Counted from the first letter of the stretch, positions 52,087-61,895 are shown. The stretch: DNA of 64,000 nucleotides from Rhodothalassiaceae bacterium (GCA_026004935.1 BPKC01000001.1:1341491-1405490); one strand, 5' to 3'. The notes: generated by a model not told the origin, from the sequence alone. Numbers and translations: made by a program.

Positions 52087-53340
52087 GTTGACCGATCCCC
52101 ATTCCTGTCGCTCGATTCATATGGGTGGTCGATGCGCGCGCGGCCACCCTTCCCAAGGATCCCGGACACGGCCGGGTCTTCCGGTGCGCCCTTGTCTTGA
52201 CTGTGCGCGCGATATGCGCGCCAACGTCACCGGAGCAACGCTCGGCTTTGCGGATCACCATCCCTGAGACCACCTCCCCTGCCACGGGTCCGGTACGGCA
52301 TCGAACGGGCGCCGCAGCCGAGTCGCGGGCGGCATTATGCCAGAGCGGGCGTGAAATGGGCTATCAAATTTGGCAGTGCGCCATGGCGGGGAAGTGCGGC
52401 TGCTCGGATGGACTCGGCAATATCCATGCGTGCGTCCGCGCCGGCGGGCGACGCCCTTTTTTCCTCGTGATGCGCCGCAAGAACGGCGGATCCAGCCACC
52501 ATGCGTGATAGCATCCGCCGCCGGCAATCGGCCCGCCGTCCGCTGGACCCGCCGGTCAAGCCGGCGGGTGACGAAGAGATGGTAACGGCGGGTGACGTTT
52601 CTTCTTTCGTCATTCGCCGCGAAAGCGGCGAATCCAAGGGCGAGGGTGACGACTCCGGCGCAGGCAATCGGCCCCGCCGTCCGCTGGACCCGCCGGTCAA
52701 GCCGGCGGGTGACGAGGGAGGGGGGCTGGACCCGCCGGTCAAGCCGGCGGGTGACGAGGGGGCGGGGTCGATCCGCTGGTCGAGCCGGCGGGTGACGAGG
52801 GGGTTGCGGGCCTGCCGGTCAACCTGCCGTCCGACGTCGGGGAGGGCGCACCGGCGGGTGACGTTCGCCCCCTCGCGTCGTTCGCCGGCTTGACCGGCGA
52901 ACCCATCCAGCGGTGACGGCAGCGCCGATGCCGGTGCGTGGCCCGGCCACCCGCTGGACCCGCCGGTCAAGCCGGCGGGTGACGAAGAGATGGTAACGGC
53001 GGGTGACGTTCTTTTCTTTCATCATTCGCCGCGAAAACGGCGGATCCCGCGACGATGGTGACGACTCCGGCGCAGGCAATCGGCCCGCCTTCCGCTGGAC
53101 CCGCCGGTCAAGCCGGCGGGTGACGAGAAAGTGGGCCGGATCCGCCGGTCAAGCCGGCGGGTGACGAGGGAGTGGGCCAGATCCGCCGGTCAAGCCGGCG
53201 GGTGACGAGGAAAGTTTGGCGGCGGGTGACGTCCTTTTTCCTCGCCATGAGCCGTGAAAACGGCGAACCCAGCCGTCGTGCGCGACGGCTGTCGATCGCC
53301 CGCGGGCCGGACGCGTCCGGGTGCAAGGGGCGCCTTCATG
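52087..53340. repeat. Intergenic region with repeat cluster R2 (about 13 hairpin units)
   Basis: 52087-52460 has no clear gene; an extended -10 (TGGCATAAT on the minus strand, near 52334) could serve the dehydrogenase gene. From 52467 to 53273 about thirteen copies of the R1-type unit lie in both orientations. Plus units, CCGCCGGTCAAGCCGGCGG with TGGAC before and GTGACGA after, start near 52544, 52685, 52727, 52769, 52955, 53096, 53134 and 53174. Minus units lie near 52467, 52608, 52875, 53019 and 53240. The stretch 52544-52680 is repeated with small changes at 52955-53092. Confidence 0.85.
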
Positions 53341-54153
53341 TCAGGGGCGCGGGGAGCGCAATGCTTCCTGCACCGCCGCCAGACGCGGCGCGAGCGCCGA
53401 GACGGCCACAGGCACCGGGCGTGGCGGGCCGGCGTGGGCCTTCAGCCAGGCGAGATGCTGCGCCATCGGCTCGCGCCAGGACGGATCGGCGCTCTCGAGC
53501 GTGACGCCGCCGGCCGCGCGCACCGCGTCATACAGGCGGAGCAGGGCGTCCGCGCCGAGACCGAGGCGGCGCAGGATCTCGATCGCCTCGCCATCGATGC
53601 GCCGCTGCTCCTCCAGCCATTCCTCCGGCGTCATGACCGCCAGGCGCTTGCGCCGCAGGGTTTCGATCGCCGCCTCGGTGCTGCGGCGCACGATCTGCTG
53701 ATTGGGATCGTTCGTGCCGCCGCGATAGAGCGCATCGGCGGGGGGCACCGCACGCACGGTGAAGCGCTTGCGCCTGGCGTCCGGTGCGGCCGCCTCATGC
53801 ATCGCCTGGAGCCGGGCGAGCAGCGCAAACCAGGCCTCCACATCCGGCAGAGCCCGCAGGAGACCGCCGGAGATGACGGCCCGCTTCCCTTCGGCGAAAT
53901 AGGCGACGGGCTGGGAGACGTCGGCGGCAAGCTCCACGGCGAAGTCGAGCTCGTCTCCGGCGCGCCCGCTCGCCGGCACGAGAAGCGCCGCACTGTCCGT
54001 GACCAGCGCCGCGAAGGCCTCCGCAAGCGGGTCCCCGGCCTGCGGCGCATCGCCCTCCCGGGCCGCCAGCGGGCCGACGACGGCCACCATCCCCGCGAGT
54101 ACCAGAAGCGCCAGAGCCGCGCCCGCCCGCCATCTCATCGGCTTCGCCCCCAT
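53341..54153 (-). CDS. Secreted M48-like protein lacking the zinc-site residues
   Basis: 270 aa with an N-terminal signal or anchor (about 8-30). Residues 84-118 align without gaps to the M48 peptidase core: AYFAEGKRAVISGGLL corresponds to the segment before the active-site helix, but ARLQAM stands where AHExxH is expected, so both histidines and the glutamate are gone. A later segment (RRIDGEAIEILRRLG) matches the ExxAD helix, with the third ligand changed to glutamine. SADPSWREPM near 221 matches the STHPxxxxR motif. I infer a catalytically dead M48 relative, perhaps a chaperone or binding protein. No Bam or lipoprotein gene is adjacent. Confidence 0.6.
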   Translation of the reverse strand: MGAKPMRWRAGAALALLVLAGMVAVVGPLAAREGDAPQAGDPLAEAFAALVTDSAALLVPASGRAGDELDFAVELAADVSQPVAYFAEGKRAVISGGLLRALPDVEAWFALLARLQAMHEAAAPDARRKRFTVRAVPPADALYRGGTNDPNQQIVRRSTEAAIETLRRKRLAVMTPEEWLEEQRRIDGEAIEILRRLGLGADALLRLYDAVRAAGGVTLESADPSWREPMAQHLAWLKAHAGPPRPVPVAVSALAPRLAAVQEALRSPRP

Positions 54154-54265
54154 CCGCGCATCCTTGTGCAGGCGACCGAGGCGGACGCGGATCGCACCCG
54201 CCCGGCCGACCCCGCAACCCTAGACCGCGGCTGCCGGCGTGCACAAGCCGGAAGATGGAGGCCCG

Positions 54266-55747
54266 TCAGCCCTTCATCTGCATCTTCAAGGTCCGCTCCA
54301 GCGCCCTGCCGTAGGGGGGGATGGCGCCGGAGAGCTTCAGCAGGTCGATCTTCGGCTGGCGCAGGACGCTGCGCGCATGCGAGAAGGTGCGGAAGCCGTC
54401 GCGGCCGTGATAAACGCCCATTCCCGACGGCCCGATGCCGCCGAAGGGCAGGTCCTCGACCGCGACATGCCACATCACGTCGTTGACGGTCACCCCGCCG
54501 GAGATGGTGCGCGACAGCACCGCGTCGATCTCCTCCCGGCGTTCGCCGAAGACATAGAGCCCAAGCGGGCGCGGATGCGCGTTCACGTAGGCGATGGCAT
54601 CATCGAGGCTGTCGTAGCCGACGACCGGCAGAAGCGGGCCGAAGATCTCCTCCTGCATCACCGTCATCTCGTCGGTCACATCGGTCAGGATGTGGAGCGG
54701 CAGGACGTTGCTGTTGTCCTCAGGATCGAAGCGCTCGCCGGCCGGGTTCACGACGCGCACGCTCGCCCCCTTCTTCTCGGCGTCGCGCACATGACCGAGC
54801 AGCCGCTCCTTGTGGCGGCGGTTGATGACGGAGGTGTAGTCCGGATTGTCCTTTATGCGCGGGTAGAGGCCGGATGCGGTCTCCTCCACCGCGGCGACGA
54901 AGGCGTCCCGCTTGTCGCGCGGCACCAGCGCATAGTCGGGAGCAAGGCAGATCTGGCCCGCGTTCATCATCTTGCCGGCGACGATGCGGTAGGCCGCACG
55001 ATCCAGATCGGCCGAGGGCGCAAGAATCGCCGGCGACTTGCCGCCGAGCTCCAGGGTTACGGGCACGAGATTTTCGGCCGCCGCCCGCATCACATGGCGC
55101 GCGATTCCCGTGGCCCCGGTAAACAGCAGATGGTCGAAGGCGAGCGAGGCGAAGGCCGCGCCCACCTCGGGGCCGCCGGTGAACACGGCCGCCTCGGCCT
55201 CGTCGAAGTAGCGCGCGACGAGCTCGGCGATCAGCGCGCTGGTGGCCGGCGTGAATTCGGACGGCTTGATCATGACGCGGTTGCCGGCCGCGAAGATCCC
55301 GGCCAGTGGCGCGAAGGTGAGATTGACGGGAAAATTCCACGGGCTGATGACGCCGACGACCCCCTTCGGCTCCCAGGACACCCAGGCCTTCGCGCCCAGC
55401 AGATTGAGGGGAAAGTCCACGCTGCGCCGCTCGGGCCGCATCCACCAGCGCAGATTCCTGCGCGCATGGGCGAGCGCCTTGACCGCCGGCAGCACGTCCG
55501 CGAACTTGCCCATGAGCGGCGGGCGGCCGCAGAAATCCTCGTTCATCGCCTCCGCCAGGGCGTCCTGATGGGTTTTCAGCAGATCGATGGTGCGCCTGAG
55601 CCTGTCGTCGCGGACCTTGCGCGGCACGGGCCGCTCGGCCTCGAAGGCCGCACGCTGGCGCCCCAATACCTCCTCCATGCGCCGGCGGATGTCCTCGGCG
55701 CCGGATCCGCTCTCATGCGTTGCGCGCGTCTTCTCGGCGATCGCCAT
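54266..55747 (-). CDS. Aldehyde dehydrogenase (coniferyl-aldehyde dehydrogenase-like)
   Basis: 493 aa from the ATG at 55747 (GGAGGAGG upstream). E234 (LELGGKSP) and C267 (NAGQICLAP) are the catalytic residues; the NAD(P) fold has SPWNFPVNL. The C-terminal MWHVAVEDLPFGGIGPSGMG is typical of class 3-like bacterial aldehyde dehydrogenases such as CalB. Substrate is not certain: coniferyl aldehyde or a long-chain aldehyde. A hydrophobic membrane-binding tail is not obvious. The neighbouring O-methyltransferase also belongs to a family active on aromatic compounds, which is suggestive only. Confidence 0.9.
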   Translation of the reverse strand: MAIAEKTRATHESGSGAEDIRRRMEEVLGRQRAAFEAERPVPRKVRDDRLRRTIDLLKTHQDALAEAMNEDFCGRPPLMGKFADVLPAVKALAHARRNLRWWMRPERRSVDFPLNLLGAKAWVSWEPKGVVGVISPWNFPVNLTFAPLAGIFAAGNRVMIKPSEFTPATSALIAELVARYFDEAEAAVFTGGPEVGAAFASLAFDHLLFTGATGIARHVMRAAAENLVPVTLELGGKSPAILAPSADLDRAAYRIVAGKMMNAGQICLAPDYALVPRDKRDAFVAAVEETASGLYPRIKDNPDYTSVINRRHKERLLGHVRDAEKKGASVRVVNPAGERFDPEDNSNVLPLHILTDVTDEMTVMQEEIFGPLLPVVGYDSLDDAIAYVNAHPRPLGLYVFGERREEIDAVLSRTISGGVTVNDVMWHVAVEDLPFGGIGPSGMGVYHGRDGFRTFSHARSVLRQPKIDLLKLSGAIPPYGRALERTLKMQMKG

Positions 55748-55896
55748 GGTCTCCTCCTCCACGTCCCGTGATCCGCGACACCGGCCCGGATGCGGCCGCA
55801 CTGCGACGATCATAGCACAGACGGGGCCCGCACCCGCCCTGATCTTTCCGTGAGCGGCGAGAAGGGGGCAGGAAAGGCGCCCGCGCCGTGCCGCCT

Positions 55897-56559
55897 TCAG
55901 CGCTTGCGGGCGAGGGTCAGGCCGTCGCCCACCGGCAGCATCACGATGTCGACGCGCTGATCGTCCCGCACATGCTCGTTGAAGGAGCGGATGGCGACGG
56001 TGTCCTGGTCGTCGGCTGCCGGATCGATGACGCGGCCGGACCACAGCACGTTGTCGGCCGCCACGATGCCGCCGGGGCGCAGGAGGGCGAGCGCCTGCTC
56101 GTAATAGGCGATGTAGCCGGTCTTGTCGGCATCGATGAAAATGAAGTCGACGAGCCCCTCCAGCCCCTCGCGCCCCAGCGCCGCCAGACTCTCGGCGGCC
56201 GGGGCGATCCTGAGATCGATCTTGCGCGCGACGTCGGCCTCCTCCCAGAAGGGGCGGCCGATCGCCGGGAACTCGGCCGAGATGTCGAGGGCATGCACGA
56301 TCCCGTCCTCGGGCAGGGCGAGTGCGAAGCCGAGCGTCGCATAGCCCGTGAATACGCCCACCTCGACGACGCGTCGCGCGTTGATCGCCTTCAGCAGCAG
56401 CTGCAGGAAGGCCACCTGCTCGGCGGACGAGCGCATGACCGAAAGCGGATGGTTGTCGGTCACCTCGCGCAGCCGCCGCTGGACTTCGGTCTCGCGCACG
56501 CCGACGGCCAGCAGATATTCCTGCAGCGCCTCGCTCAGTCCCAGAGAACGCGTGGACAT
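55897..56559 (-). CDS. Class I SAM-dependent O-methyltransferase (CCoAOMT-like)
   Basis: 220 aa. SAM-binding motif VVEVGVFTGYATLGFALALP, catalytic metal-site segment FIFIDADKTGYIAYYE and AADNVLWSGRV, all typical of the caffeoyl-CoA O-methyltransferase-like family that methylates catechol-type hydroxyls with a divalent metal. Bacterial members act on varied small molecules. It lies 149 bases upstream of the aldehyde dehydrogenase on the same strand and is divergent from the phosphatase gene. Confidence 0.9.
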   Translation of the reverse strand: MSTRSLGLSEALQEYLLAVGVRETEVQRRLREVTDNHPLSVMRSSAEQVAFLQLLLKAINARRVVEVGVFTGYATLGFALALPEDGIVHALDISAEFPAIGRPFWEEADVARKIDLRIAPAAESLAALGREGLEGLVDFIFIDADKTGYIAYYEQALALLRPGGIVAADNVLWSGRVIDPAADDQDTVAIRSFNEHVRDDQRVDIVMLPVGDGLTLARKR

Positions 56560-56586
56560 GCCATCCTCCCGATCCCGCCCCGATCC

Positions 56587-56604
56587 TTGTCAGGAATCCG
56601 TCAC
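56587..56604 (+). promoter_or_regulatory. Possible Pho box ahead of the alkaline phosphatase gene
   Basis: TTGTCAG and CCGTCAC are separated by GAAT, giving two seven-base half-sites with the 11-base period of PhoB boxes. An ATGATA-like -10 follows a few bases later, closer than usual. Confidence 0.4.
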
Positions 56605-56682
56605 GGCAGCATGATAGCGCCGTCGATGCCGCGCGTCACGCGCGGGGCGGATCCGCGGGTTCAAAGAGAAGGGAGGACCGGC

Positions 56683-58230
56683 ATGATGCGGGACGATACG
56701 GGCGCGAGGCGGGTGTGGGGCGGGCGTTCCGCCGCGCTCTGCCGGGACGTGGCGGCGGCGATGCTGCTTCTCGTCCTGTCCATTCCGTCCGTGATGGCGC
56801 AGGAGCCGGGAGACGATCCGCGTTCTGCGGATCCCACCTGGGCGCAGGGCCGCGGGCAGATCGCCGAGCGGCTGGCGGCCACGCCGCTCACCGGACATGC
56901 CCGCAACGTCATCCTCTTCATCGGCGACGGCATGGGGGTGAGCACGGTGACCGCCATGCGCATCTACGCCGGCCAGCAGAAGGGATTGCGCGGCGAGGAA
57001 TACGAGCTGCCTTTCGAGCGCTTTCCCTTCACCGCGCTCGTCAAGACCTACAACGTGAACGCCCAGGTGCCGGACTCGGCGGGCACCGCGAGCGCCCTTT
57101 ACACCGGCATCAAGACGGACATCGGCGTGCTGTCGATCCGCGCGGGCGCGCATGGCGACTGCGCGGCCATGCAGGCCGTGCCGACGATCGTGGAGGAGCT
57201 GGAGGACCGCGGATACGCGACCGGGATCGTCACCACCACGCGGCTTACCCACGCCACGCCCGCCGCGGCCTACGCGCATGCGCCGGACCGGGACTGGGAG
57301 GCGGACGCGGACATGCCGCCCGCCGCCAGCGCTCTGGGCTGCCGGGACATCGCCGCGCAATTCGCGGCCTTTTCCCATGGCGACGGCATCGATGTCGCGC
57401 TGGGCGGCGGGCGCGCGAACTTCCTGCCCGCATCGCGGGGCGGCCGGCGCGGCGACGGGCGGGACCTGATCGCGGCCTGGCGGGCGGGAGGGGATCATCG
57501 GCAGGTCGTCACGACGGCGGGCGCCCTTGCGCAATTCGCGCCGGGGCCGGAAGATCAGCTTCTCGGGCTGTTCTCCGACTCCCACATGGCCTTCGACCAC
57601 GACCGCCGTGCGGGCGGGCTGGACCAGCCCTCCCTCGCGGAGATGACGGCGGCCGCCATCCGCCTGCTCCAGGCGCGCACGGCCGGCCGCGCGCACGGGT
57701 TCTTCCTGATGGTCGAGGGCGGGCGGATCGATCATGCGCACCATGCCGGCAACGCCTTCCGGGCGCTCGATGACGGGCGGGCCTTCGCCGAGGCGGTCGA
57801 GCGGGCGATGGCGATGGTCGATCCGGCCGACACCCTGGTGCTGGTGACCGCCGACCATTCCCATGTCTTCGCGATCGCCGGCTATCCGCCGCGCGGCAAT
57901 CCGATTCTCGGGCTCGTCCGCGCCATCGCGCCGGATGCGGACGGCCATCACCCCATCGCGAAGGCGGCGGACGGGCGGCCGTATACGACGCTCGGCTATC
58001 TCAACGGCCCCGGGGCCGGCCGCCGGCTGCCGGCGGATGCGGACGATCGGCTCGTGCTCGAGCCCGGCTACCGGCAGGAGGCGGTCGTGCCGCTCAATTC
58101 GGAGACGCATTCGGGCGAAGACGTGCCGCTTTACGCCATCGGCCCCGGCGCCCGGCTCGCCCGCGGCGTGATGGAACAGAATGCCGTCTACCACCTGATG
58201 CGCACCGCTCTCGGCCTCGACGATCGCTAG
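56683..58230 (+). CDS. Alkaline phosphatase (PhoA superfamily), exported
   Basis: 515 aa with a strong GGAGG site and an N-terminal signal peptide (about 18-40, cleaved near MAQEP). IGDGMG binds metal, PDSAGTASAL carries the phosphorylated serine S132, EGGRIDHAHH holds zinc ligands, and ADHSH and THSGEDVPL complete the metal centre. It is expected to hydrolyse phosphomonoesters in the periplasm. A possible Pho box lies about 80 bases upstream. It converges on putA with repeat cluster R3 between. Confidence 0.92.
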   Translation: MMRDDTGARRVWGGRSAALCRDVAAAMLLLVLSIPSVMAQEPGDDPRSADPTWAQGRGQIAERLAATPLTGHARNVILFIGDGMGVSTVTAMRIYAGQQKGLRGEEYELPFERFPFTALVKTYNVNAQVPDSAGTASALYTGIKTDIGVLSIRAGAHGDCAAMQAVPTIVEELEDRGYATGIVTTTRLTHATPAAAYAHAPDRDWEADADMPPAASALGCRDIAAQFAAFSHGDGIDVALGGGRANFLPASRGGRRGDGRDLIAAWRAGGDHRQVVTTAGALAQFAPGPEDQLLGLFSDSHMAFDHDRRAGGLDQPSLAEMTAAAIRLLQARTAGRAHGFFLMVEGGRIDHAHHAGNAFRALDDGRAFAEAVERAMAMVDPADTLVLVTADHSHVFAIAGYPPRGNPILGLVRAIAPDADGHHPIAKAADGRPYTTLGYLNGPGAGRRLPADADDRLVLEPGYRQEAVVPLNSETHSGEDVPLYAIGPGARLARGVMEQNAVYHLMRTALGLDDR

Positions 58231-58700
58231 GGCCGGCCCGCCCGGCACAGCGAGCCCGTTTCTCGCCACCCGCCGGCACTCTCCCTGCGTCATCCGCCGG
58301 CTTGACCGGCGGATCCAGCTGGAAGCGGGGCCAGTCACGAGCGCCGGGATCGTCCCTGGCAGCGGCTGGATTCGCCGCTTTCGCGGCGAATGACGAAAGA
58401 GAAGAGCGTCACCCGCCGGCACTCTCCCTGCGTCATCCGCCAGCTTGACCGGCGGATCCATTTCCTTCCCGCGTCATCCGCCGGCTTGACCGGCGGATCC
58501 AGCCGGCAGCCGGGGCGCTCAACAGCATCGGAGCTGCCGTCTCCGCCTGATGGGTTCGCCGGTCGAGCCGGCGAACGACGCGAAGGGGGAGCGTCACCGT
58601 CGGTGCGTGCTTTCCTTCGCCGCCCGCCGGCCCGGCCGGGCGGGGGACGCCCGTCATCCTTCCAGCCGGAAGAGCCGGCCTGGCCGGGCGCAGGCGTCCG
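58231..58700. repeat. Intergenic repeat cluster R3 (about six hairpin units)
   Basis: No gene is supported. Units near 58289, 58431 and 58472 are of the GTCATCCGCCGG-loop-CCGGCGGATCCA type (minus orientation); 58367 carries TTCGCCGCTTTCGCGGCGAA, the reverse of the GAAA-loop unit; 58550 and about 58620 are further or degenerate copies. The family is the same as in R1 and R2, with stem ends mostly CCGCC. Like R1, it fills the gap between two converging genes. Confidence 0.8.
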
Positions 58701-61700
58701 TCAGCCCTCCAGCCGGAAGAGCTCGGCATTGCCGCCGACGGCGGCGGTGTTGACGGTCATCACCCGCTCGGTCGCGTAGCGCAGCAGGGTGTGCGGGCCG
58801 CCGGCCTTGGGGCCCGTGCCGGACAGGCCCGTGCCGCCGAAGGGCTGCACGCCGACGACCGCCCCGATCATGTTGCGGTTCACATAGACGTTGCCGGCGA
58901 GCGACGCGGCGAAGAGCTTTTCCCAGCGGCTCTCGAGCCGGCTGTGGATGCCGAAGGTGAGGCCGTATTGCGTCGCCCTCAGCTCCGCCATCAGGCGGTC
59001 GAGATCGGCAAGGCGGTAGCGCAGCACATGCAGCACCGGGCCGAACACCTCGCCGCACGACAGCGGCTCGAGATCCGCGATCTCGAAGATGCGCGGGGCG
59101 AGGAACACGCCGTGGGCGGTCTCGGGCGAAAGAATACCTTCGGCGAGCGGCCTCGCGCTGTTGGCCAGACGCGCGAGATGACCCTCAAGGCGCCCGCGCG
59201 CCTCCTCGTCGATGATGGGGCCGATGTCGGTGGCCGGGTTCTCCGGCAGCCCGACGCGGCGTTCCGCGAGGGCGCCGGTGATCATCTCCAGCATCTCGTC
59301 GGCCACCTCCTGCTGGACCATGAGCAGCCGCAGCGCCGAGCAGCGCTGGCCGGCCGACGAGAAGGCGGAAGCGAGCACGTCGTCGGTCACCTGCTCGGCA
59401 AGCGCCGTGGAGTCGACGACCATGGCGTTGAAGCCGCCGGTCTCGGCGATGAGCGGCACGATCGGCCCGCCGCGGGTGGCGAGCGTGCGGTGGATGATCT
59501 GCGCGGTCTCGGTCGAGCCCGTGAACGCGACACCCGCGATCCGCCGGTCGGCGACCAGCGGCGCGGCCACCTCCTCTCCGGTGCCCAGCAGCAGATGCAG
59601 CACATCCTCCGGCACGCCGGCCTCGTGGAAGAGGCGCACGGCCGCATGGGCGATAAGCGGCGTCTGCTCGGCGGGCTTGGCGATCACCGCATTGCCGGCG
59701 GCAAGGGCGGCTGCGATCTGGCCGGTGAAGATGGCGAGCGGGAAGTTCCACGGGCTGATGCACAGGAAGACGCCGCGGCCCGCAAGATGCAGCGTGTTGC
59801 GCTCGCCCACGGGCCCCGGCAGCGCCATCGGGCGCTCGAACCTGTCCTCCGCCTCGACCGCATAATAGCGGCAGAAGTCCACGGCCTCGCGCACCTCGGC
59901 CACGGCATCGGCGAGCGTGCGCCCGGCCTCGTGGACGATGAGGTGGATGAGCCGGTCGCGGTGCGCCTCCAGCTGGTCGGCCATCGCGCGCAGAGCCGCC
60001 GCACGCCGGGCCCCGCCCAGCGCATCCCAGCCGCGTTGCGCGCGCACGGCCGCTGAGAGGGCCGCCTCCAGATCCTCGGGCCGGGCCAGCCGGGCGCGGC
60101 CGACGAGCCGGCGGCGATCGGCCGGACGCCGGATCTCGACGCTCCCGCCGCCGCAGGGCTTGCCGGAGACGAGGCAGGCCGCCTCCATCACCTCGCCGTC
60201 AAGGCGGGCGAGCGCGGCCAGCAGGGGTTCGCGTTCCTGCGGCTGCTGGAGGTTGAGGCCCGCGGAATTCGGCCGGCGCGGGCCGTAGAGGGCGGGCGGC
60301 GGTGCGATCTGCGGATGGCGGCGGGGGCTGAGGCTCCTGAGCTCCGCGAAGGGATCGGTGGCGAGCGCGGCCGGCGGGGTTTCCGCATCGAGGAAGCGGT
60401 TGACGAAGCTGGAGTTGGCGCCGTTCTCGAGCAGCCGGCGCACGAGATAGGGCAGCAGATCCCGATGCGCCCCGACGGGCGCGTAGGTGCGCAGCCGGAA
60501 CGTCCCTTCGCCCCATTGCTCTTCGGCCGCGCGGTAGAGCACGCGGCCCATGCCGTGCAGCCGCTGGAACTCGTAGTCCGCCCCCTCCGGCGCCAGGGCG
60601 CGCACGGCGGCGAGCGTATAGGCGTTGTGGGTGGCGAACTGCGGATAGATATGCCGGCCCGCCTCGAACAGCGCCTTCGCGCAGGTCAGATAGCAGGCAT
60701 CCGTCGCGCTCTTTCTCGTCCAGACCGGAAAGTCCGCAACGCCCAGCTCCTGGGCATGCTTGATCTCGCTGTCCCAGTAGGCGCCCTTGACGAGCCGCAC
60801 GGGGATGCGCCGGCCCGTCTCCTCGGCCAGCGCGGCGATGAAGGCGACGACATGCGGCGCGCGCTTCTGATAGGCCTGGATCGCAAGGCCGAGCCCGTCC
60901 CAGCCGGCAAGATCGGGGTCCGCCGCCAGCCGCTCGAAGAGCCGCAGCGAGACATCGAGCCGGTCCGCCTCCTCGGCGTCGATGGTCAGCTGGATGCCGT
61001 GGCCGCGGGCCCGGCGCGCAAGTTCGTGAAGGCGGGGCAGCAGCTCGCGCTCCAGCCGCAGCCACTGGACGTCCTCGTAGCGCGGATGCAGCGCCGACAG
61101 CTTGATCGAGACCGACGAGCGCGTCTCGGGCCGGTCGCCTTCCGAGGCCGCGGCATGGCCAACCGCGGCGATCGCCTCCTCATAGAGCCGGAAGTAGCGG
61201 TCGGCCGCCGCGGTGGTGCGCGCGCCCTCGCCCAGCATGTCGAAGCTCATCAGCCGCCAGGCCGGACGCTGGCGGGCGCGCCGGGCGAGCGCCTCCTTCA
61301 TCGTGCGGCCGAAGACGAACTGGCGGCCGATGATGCGCATCGCCTCGGCCACGGCGCGGCGGATCACGGGTTCGCCCGCCCGCTTGACCAGACGGCCGAG
61401 GAAGCCCGCGGGATCGCGGCTCGTCGCCTCGTCGAGGCGCACGACGCGCCCCGTCAGCATCAGCGCCCACACCCCCGCGTTCACGAAGACGTCCTCGCTG
61501 CGGCCCAGATGCTTCTTCCAGTCGCCGACGCCGATCTTCTCGGCGATGAACAGATCCCGGGTCTCATCATCGGGGATGCGCAGCAGGGCCTCGGCCAGAC
61601 ACATCAGCGCCACGCCTTCCTCGTTGGTCAGGCCGAACTCGTGCAGGAAGACATCGAGCGTGCCCTGCTCGTCGCGCATCGCCCGCGAGCGCTCGATGAG

Positions 61701-61895
61701 CGCGATCGCATCCTCGCGGATGCGGGCCGCCAGCGCCGCGTCATAGGGCGGGGTAGCCAGAAGCGCCGCGAGCGCCTCCTCCTCATGGGCGCAGGTCGCC
61801 GCACGCATTGTCGTCCGGATCGCATCGCGCGCGGCAGGATGCGCCGCGGCCCGTGCCGCGTCCTTTGCGGCGGCGGTGTTCTGCTCGTCGTGCAT
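58701..61895 (-). CDS. putA: Bifunctional proline dehydrogenase / glutamate-semialdehyde dehydrogenase
   Basis: 1064 aa. The FAD-dependent proline dehydrogenase domain (about 170-480) has SSVSIKLSALHPRYE and the barrel motifs RLVKGAYWDSEIK and YPQFATHNAYT. The aldehyde dehydrogenase domain (about 590-1050) has ETGGFNAMVV and the catalytic cysteine in SSAGQRCSALR. It converts proline to glutamate using quinone then NAD, with intermediate channelling. The N-terminus has no ribbon-helix-helix DNA-binding domain, so it is probably not autoregulatory, unlike E. coli PutA. The start at 61895 is preferred over 61919. Confidence 0.95.
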   Translation of the reverse strand: MHDEQNTAAAKDAARAAAHPAARDAIRTTMRAATCAHEEEALAALLATPPYDAALAARIREDAIALIERSRAMRDEQGTLDVFLHEFGLTNEEGVALMCLAEALLRIPDDETRDLFIAEKIGVGDWKKHLGRSEDVFVNAGVWALMLTGRVVRLDEATSRDPAGFLGRLVKRAGEPVIRRAVAEAMRIIGRQFVFGRTMKEALARRARQRPAWRLMSFDMLGEGARTTAAADRYFRLYEEAIAAVGHAAASEGDRPETRSSVSIKLSALHPRYEDVQWLRLERELLPRLHELARRARGHGIQLTIDAEEADRLDVSLRLFERLAADPDLAGWDGLGLAIQAYQKRAPHVVAFIAALAEETGRRIPVRLVKGAYWDSEIKHAQELGVADFPVWTRKSATDACYLTCAKALFEAGRHIYPQFATHNAYTLAAVRALAPEGADYEFQRLHGMGRVLYRAAEEQWGEGTFRLRTYAPVGAHRDLLPYLVRRLLENGANSSFVNRFLDAETPPAALATDPFAELRSLSPRRHPQIAPPPALYGPRRPNSAGLNLQQPQEREPLLAALARLDGEVMEAACLVSGKPCGGGSVEIRRPADRRRLVGRARLARPEDLEAALSAAVRAQRGWDALGGARRAAALRAMADQLEAHRDRLIHLIVHEAGRTLADAVAEVREAVDFCRYYAVEAEDRFERPMALPGPVGERNTLHLAGRGVFLCISPWNFPLAIFTGQIAAALAAGNAVIAKPAEQTPLIAHAAVRLFHEAGVPEDVLHLLLGTGEEVAAPLVADRRIAGVAFTGSTETAQIIHRTLATRGGPIVPLIAETGGFNAMVVDSTALAEQVTDDVLASAFSSAGQRCSALRLLMVQQEVADEMLEMITGALAERRVGLPENPATDIGPIIDEEARGRLEGHLARLANSARPLAEGILSPETAHGVFLAPRIFEIADLEPLSCGEVFGPVLHVLRYRLADLDRLMAELRATQYGLTFGIHSRLESRWEKLFAASLAGNVYVNRNMIGAVVGVQPFGGTGLSGTGPKAGGPHTLLRYATERVMTVNTAAVGGNAELFRLEG

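Noticed and set aside
52125-52508. 127-aa ORF upstream of R2
   Set aside because: Mixed composition, no ribosome site, and part lies in repeat sequence.
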